From assembly GCA_002914845.1 (NCBI GenBank), contig JXTC01000023.1:1158667-1222666 (forward strand): DNA of 64,000 nucleotides, read 5' to 3'. Each line of letters opens with the position of its first letter. Position 1 is the first letter of the stretch. The notes beneath the pieces were generated by a model, which searched no databases, had not been told where the DNA came from, and worked only from the letters and a program-made list of their open reading frames with translations. A program made the position numbers and the translations under genes. This stretch comes from Trema orientale. Its lineage: Eukaryota > Streptophyta > Magnoliopsida > Rosales > Cannabaceae. Of the stretch, positions 59,609 through 64,000 are shown in pieces.

Positions 59609-61178
59609 TGTTTTTGTTATCCCAAGATTAGCTAACCCAAAAGAGGGATGAATTGGGTTTTAAAATCTTTTGCAAACTTTTCAAATAAAGCAACTAGAAT
59701 AAGCAAGTAATGAGTAAAGCATGTAAAAAATAGCAAGTAAACAAATACAATCTCAAAGTAAATAAATTAAAGAGGTAGGGATAGAGAGATTGCAAACGCT
59801 ATTTTTACGAGGTTCAACAAACTCGATGGTTTGCCTATGTCCCCGGCCCTCGGCAACTTGCTTTGAGCTTTCCACTATCGGATCAAAGTTGTGGGCTTGA
59901 CCGACCCTTGTATAAACAAGTGATTTCTCCTTAGGCACACTCAAGCCTATATAATAGTCTTGACTCCGGCTCTATTACGCCTAACTTCGGATTGTTTAGA
60001 CTCCGGTGTTAACCTCACCTATGACTGGGTTATTTAGAATCCGGTGCCAACCTCACCTCACCAATATAAAGTATATTTTTGGATTGAAACACTCAATAAA
60101 AATCTCTCTTCTATGTAATTTGATACAATGTAAACTTAGGGAGAATTGGTGTAAGCACAAGATATAATCTAGTTAGTCTCAAAGATTTTGTGAAAAAGAA
60201 TTTGAAAGTTTGATCACAAAATATAAGCTATTAAGACTTGTAAGAATGTTTAAGATAATGTAGAATAGCACAAAAAGGTTATTTAAGTCTTAAAATAGCT
60301 TCTATTTATAAGCCCATTTGAAAACTAGCCATTTAAAATAATTTAACATAATTTCTGGAGTTTTCGGTAGATTAGCCGGTAGAACGGTAGTTTCTGGTAG
60401 ACTCCCGAAACTAGTCATTGGAAGTGCGGTTGTAACGGTCGAAAAATAAAGGTCAAAAATGGATTTTTCGGTCTACCGAGCGGTCTACTGGTAGCCATTT
60501 CCGGTAGGCCGGTAGTCATTTCCGGTCTACCTATAATTCCCGTTTTTTGACAGTTTTTTGGCATTTTTGTAAATTCTGACAGCTTTTGGCGTTTTTCAAA
60601 ATCTGATTTATAAACATGTTGTAAACACTCTAAAACCATTAGAAAACACTTAGAAAGGAATATTTAGACTATTGCAAACTTGTTTTAGGTTAAAACAAGT
60701 ATTTAACAAAAATTTAGAAAGTGTTCATATTAAAACAAATTTTAGTTTGCAAATAGAAAATCTCTTTTTGTCCTAAATCATATTTTCAAGTAAATTTGTA
60801 ACTTTTAAAGATCATAGGACTTATTTTAAAAGTGTACAAATAATTTTTCAAATCAAATAAATATTTTGAAAAATAGTTTAAGAACTTTGGTTTGAAAAAT
60901 CTTTTTGTTAGAGAAATTGAGCCCATAAAAGATCATAGGATGTGCATACATAAACTCTCATATAAGACTAAATACTTTTACCATTTTTCTAACTAAGTCT
61001 TGTATCATTGATCTTGATGGTCTTCATGCTTCAAGCTCTTCTCTCCATAATTCATCTCGAGTATCTTTCGTGATTTGTTCATCAATTTTGCTACATACTC
61101 AGGTAAGTCATTAGTTCTTAAGCACATGTTTGTTAACGTCAAAACATGAGTATTAGATTGAAACTTAAAAGGTCAACA
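59609..61178 (-). mobile_element. 3' LTR of a Ty1/copia (SIRE-like) retrotransposon
   Basis: On the minus strand the segment begins TGTTGACC right after a polypurine tract and ends AACAAAAACA against the LINE fragment, giving canonical TG...CA ends and about 1.57 kb. Position directly downstream of pol and the env-like frame supports a 3' LTR. TATTA (59604-59608) would be half of the 5-bp TSD; the partner is outside the window. The interior has CCGGTAG / CTACCGG clusters near 60365-60530. Confidence 0.75.
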
Positions 61179-61190
61179 ATCTCCTCCTTT
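61179..61190 (-). other. Polypurine tract of the copia element
   Basis: The minus strand reads AAAGGAGGAGAT just before the LTR start TGTTGACC, the expected primer site for plus-strand DNA synthesis. Confidence 0.65.
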
Positions 61191-61695
61191 GTGATGATAA
61201 CAAATATTTGATTTATATAATAAGGATTTAAATATAAAATTTATTTATTTGATAATAGGAACCTTTATCATATCAAAAACTCCCCCTCAAAATATGCTTG
61301 AGAAAAATTAAGGCAAGAGATGCTCCCCCTTAATTACTTAAAGATTCAAAAAGTGCATATTTTGAGTCTTATAAGAAAACTAATGAGAAATAGATATTGC
61401 TTAGCATTTTACCATATATTTCTCATTTTATCATATATTTCCTTAATAAATCAATAAATCAATATTCTTTCTCTCCCTTTTGATATCATCAAAAAAAAAA
61501 AAAAACCAAGGAGTACAAAATGTAAAGCATAAAGTACCATAATAGCATCTATTACAACGAGTCCAAAAGAAAATAAAAACTAAGGAGGATAGAAGCACAC
61601 TATGATCATAGGAACACATCAAAAGCATAAGAAGACAATCTTAAAAATTTAGGAACAGAACCATAAAAACCAAACAAGAGAAAAGAAAAAAAAAA

Positions 61696-62955
61696 CTAAG
61701 GAGGGGGAAGCCCGAAATGAGAGTGAAGCATCCTCATCAATTCCTCTTGACAAGCTCGAGAGGCTTGAAGTTCTGCTTGAATAGCTTAGAATTGTTGAGC
61801 TTGAAAATCTTGAGAGGATTGAACCTGGGCTTGCAAGGTCTCAAAGTATTCAACGTCATCAAGTTGAAGTTGTTGTAGATCAAGCTGAAGAGTGTTGATC
61901 CTGTTGTTGAGAAAATCAAAAGCCTCTTGAAAATTGAAATAAGAATGCTCATGAGGTGAAAATGGTGGAGGAAAAGCTGCAGGGGCATCAGGCTGAACAC
62001 CATGAGCAGCAGGCTGAGCATCATGATCTTCTGGATCATCAGGAGCCTCTTGGGCAACAGGAGCGGCTTGGGCCTTAGGAATCCATTGATCATTTACTAA
62101 AGTAAAGCCCATAAGCCGCAAGGACTTTGAATTGACCTCATCAGATATCTTCCAAATTTTTCTGTCTGATTCATCTACCCTGTTGATCTTAAAATGGTGA
62201 AAGATTCGGGTCAAGATCATGCCATAAGGGAGAATGCTACCAATATCTTTGTTGTCAATGACGTGCATGATGGATTGGACAATAAGATAGGTTAGATCAA
62301 TTTTTCTTCCTACTAAGATGGAGTCTATGAGTCAAATGTTTATGAAGGTAGGTTCATCTAAATGACCACCCCGAGGTATCACGTTAAACTTGAGGAACAT
62401 AAAGAAGATTCGGACTTCAAGAGTAAGATCGGTAATCCTAGGTTTGGGTGAGAATCGATCGGGAAGACAGATTCTTTGTAAGGAATCTTGTGGATCAAAA
62501 CCATCAAAGACAGGCCAAGTGTTGGAGATAAGCAATCTATACCCATCCATAGGTAAAGCAAGGAGCCTACTAAGTAAAGATTGAGTTATAGTAAAGTCAA
62601 TCCCTTTAAGACTACAATGAATCCCGTGGATACCTAGTGTGATATGAGCACTAGCATAGAAACCTCGAACCAATCTCCTATACCCGGTCTCTCTAATTTG
62701 GCAAAAAAATGTCCACCCTATTCGTTCCATTAAATGTTCAAACCTAACACACTCTAGGTGAGCAAAATTATACGTTCTACCCTAGATAATTGTTCTTTTA
62801 GACATGAGTTCTCTATATCTACGTATAATAATTGGGTTTTCAAGAAGAGATATATCAAACCTTGATTTAGACCGAAGTTCATGAGTTTGTTGTTCATCTT
62901 CTTCTAGCCTTGGAGCCTTCCCTCTTCTCCTGGACCCTTGACCTCTTGGAGCCAT
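61696..62955 (-). pseudogene. Env-like/plant-transposon ORF of the copia element, broken by stops
   Basis: A single reading frame of about 420 codons runs from ATG at 62953-62955 to a stop at 61696-61698. It is interrupted by three in-frame stops: TAG 62782-62784, TGA 62332-62334 and TAA 61786-61788. No frameshift was needed to follow it. It has a basic N-terminus, a conserved-looking middle (around 62400-62730) of the type found in plant 'putative transposon protein' domains, an Ala/Pro/Asp-rich linker (about 62000-62080), and a Gln-rich probable coiled coil near the end (about 61790-61930). Position between pol and the 3' LTR matches the env-like third frame of SIRE/Maximus copia elements. 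Non-functional as it stands. The family assignment is from position and composition, not a search. Confidence 0.65.
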
Positions 62956-63459
62956 AAAGAAACAGATGAAAAAGAAGGAAAAAAAAAATTCTAGGGTATG
63001 GGTGAGAAGAAAAGAATGAAAGAAATCAAGGATTAGTGATGGTTTGAGGCAGAAAATGATGGTGAGAGGGTAGAAATCAAGAGATTTGAGAAAAAATCGG
63101 AGGAAAAAACGAAAAGAAGGGAAACTGGGAGTTTTCGGATAAAGTGGAGAGTGTTGCGAGTGAGATGAGCGAAAAAGAAATAAGAAAAAATTGGTTCAGA
63201 AAGCTTTAAAAATCGCGAAATATCGCGCCAGCGGTAGGCCAGAAATTGGTTTCCGGTAGGCCGATTTTGGCATAAAGTTTTCACTTTCTGGGTATATTTA
63301 TCGACATACCGGATGGACTTTTCGGTCTACCGGTCGTTTTTTTTTTTTAACACAGATTTAAAACAAAGATAATATAATATTAAAAAAAACTTCAAAAAAA
63401 AAACATGGAATTAAATATAATAACTTGAGTAAATAAACTAAGCTCATTAATCAAACAAG
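62956..63459 (-). other. Spacer between copia pol and env-like frame
   Basis: Non-coding, with CGGTAGGCC, CCGGTAGGCCG and CGGTCTACCGG words at 63228-63335 like those in the LTR, and a purine-rich stretch (on +) near the env-like start. Confidence 0.5.
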
Positions 63460-64000
63460 TCAAGATATTTCTTTGAAATCAACCACACCAACCTCTCTAC
63501 GAATCATACAAAAACGATCTTCACTTAGAGGCTTTGTAAAAATATTCGCTAATTGATTTTCAATACAAACAAATTCAAGTATTATGTCACCCTTTTGCAT
63601 ATGATTACGAAGAAAATGATGTCTAATGTCAATATGCTTAGCACGTGAATGCAAAATAAAATTTTTGGACAAATTGATAGCACTAGTATTATCACATTTA
63701 ATGGGCACATGATCATAATTCATACCAAAATCCTTAAGGGTTCGTTTCATCCATAGAATTTGTGCACAACAACTAGCCGCCGATATATATTCAGCTTCGG
63801 TAGTATAAAGAGCAACTGAATTTTGTTTCTTGCTAAACCAAGATACAAGTGCATAGCCTAGAAAGTGAGAAGTGCCACTTGTGCTCTCGCGATCGGTTCT
63901 ATAACCGACAAAATCTGCATCCGAATAACTTGTAATATTAAAGTGTGTGCCTTTGGGATACCATAATCCTAGGTTCATTGTACTATCCAAATATTTCAAT
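63460..64000 (-). mobile_element. Ty1/copia pol, RNase H C-terminus (continues past window)
   Basis: An open frame of 179 codons from the window edge to a stop at 63460, with the copia RNase H landmarks: YSDADFVGYRTDRESTSG, SWFSKKQNSVALYTTEAEYI, CDNTSAI, HSRAKHIDIRHHFLR and an ANIFTKPL C-terminus. In the intact element this domain removes RNA from the RNA/DNA hybrid during reverse transcription. The frame is open throughout what is visible; the rest of pol is outside the window. Confidence 0.93.

Noticed and set aside
59753..59944. 63-codon minus-strand frame
   Set aside because: Lies inside the copia LTR; no conserved protein expected.

Overview
The window is plant nuclear DNA, almost certainly from a core eudicot and perhaps a rosid; I cannot name the genus. 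It is AT-rich. It holds four well-spaced protein genes with canonical GT-AG introns, and the rest is a dense mix of small transposons and simple or tandem repeats. No CRISPR, operon, rRNA or canonical tRNA gene is visible.

Genes: (1) an actin-depolymerizing factor of the ADF5/6 type on + (three exons, 4174-6034); (2) a cryptochrome 2 blue-light receptor on + (five coding exons, 8888-12859, 652 aa, with the C-terminal DAS motif); (3) a phosphoenolpyruvate carboxylase kinase on + (two exons, 21783-23029, 274 aa); (4) a PHT1-family phosphate:H+ symporter on - (intronless CDS 41325-42878) with a predicted 2.08-kb intron in its 5' leader. Genes 3 and 4 belong to families induced by phosphate starvation. 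Each has a sequence matching the PHR1-binding P1BS consensus just upstream, which is the most coherent regulatory story in the window.

Mobile DNA: 0-3.3 kb holds a 216-bp x3 tandem repeat and a 74-bp array. 13.9-19.4 kb has SINEs and a MITE with clear target-site duplications (TSDs). 20.8-27.3 kb has MITEs and a large AAACCA-type array. 28.2-30.8 kb is a dead, 5'-truncated LINE with a poly(A) tail. 31.4-36.5 kb is packed with palindromic MITEs and one hAT element. 50.1-52.8 kb is a 2.7-kb element with long terminal inverted repeats (Mutator-like), itself interrupted by a hAT element. 54.6-58.8 kb has a run of five MITEs. 59.2-64.0 kb is the 3' half of a Ty1/copia element on the minus strand (RNase H end, env-like frame, polypurine tract, LTR), inserted into an older LINE RNase H fragment.

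I see no clearly novel biological system. The items most worth a second look are the shared P1BS sites, the shortened last loop of the phosphate transporter, the nested Mutator-like/hAT locus with a basic/acidic reading frame, several insertions that are little more than a poly(A) tail bounded by TSDs, and the env-like frame broken by three in-frame stops but no visible frameshift.
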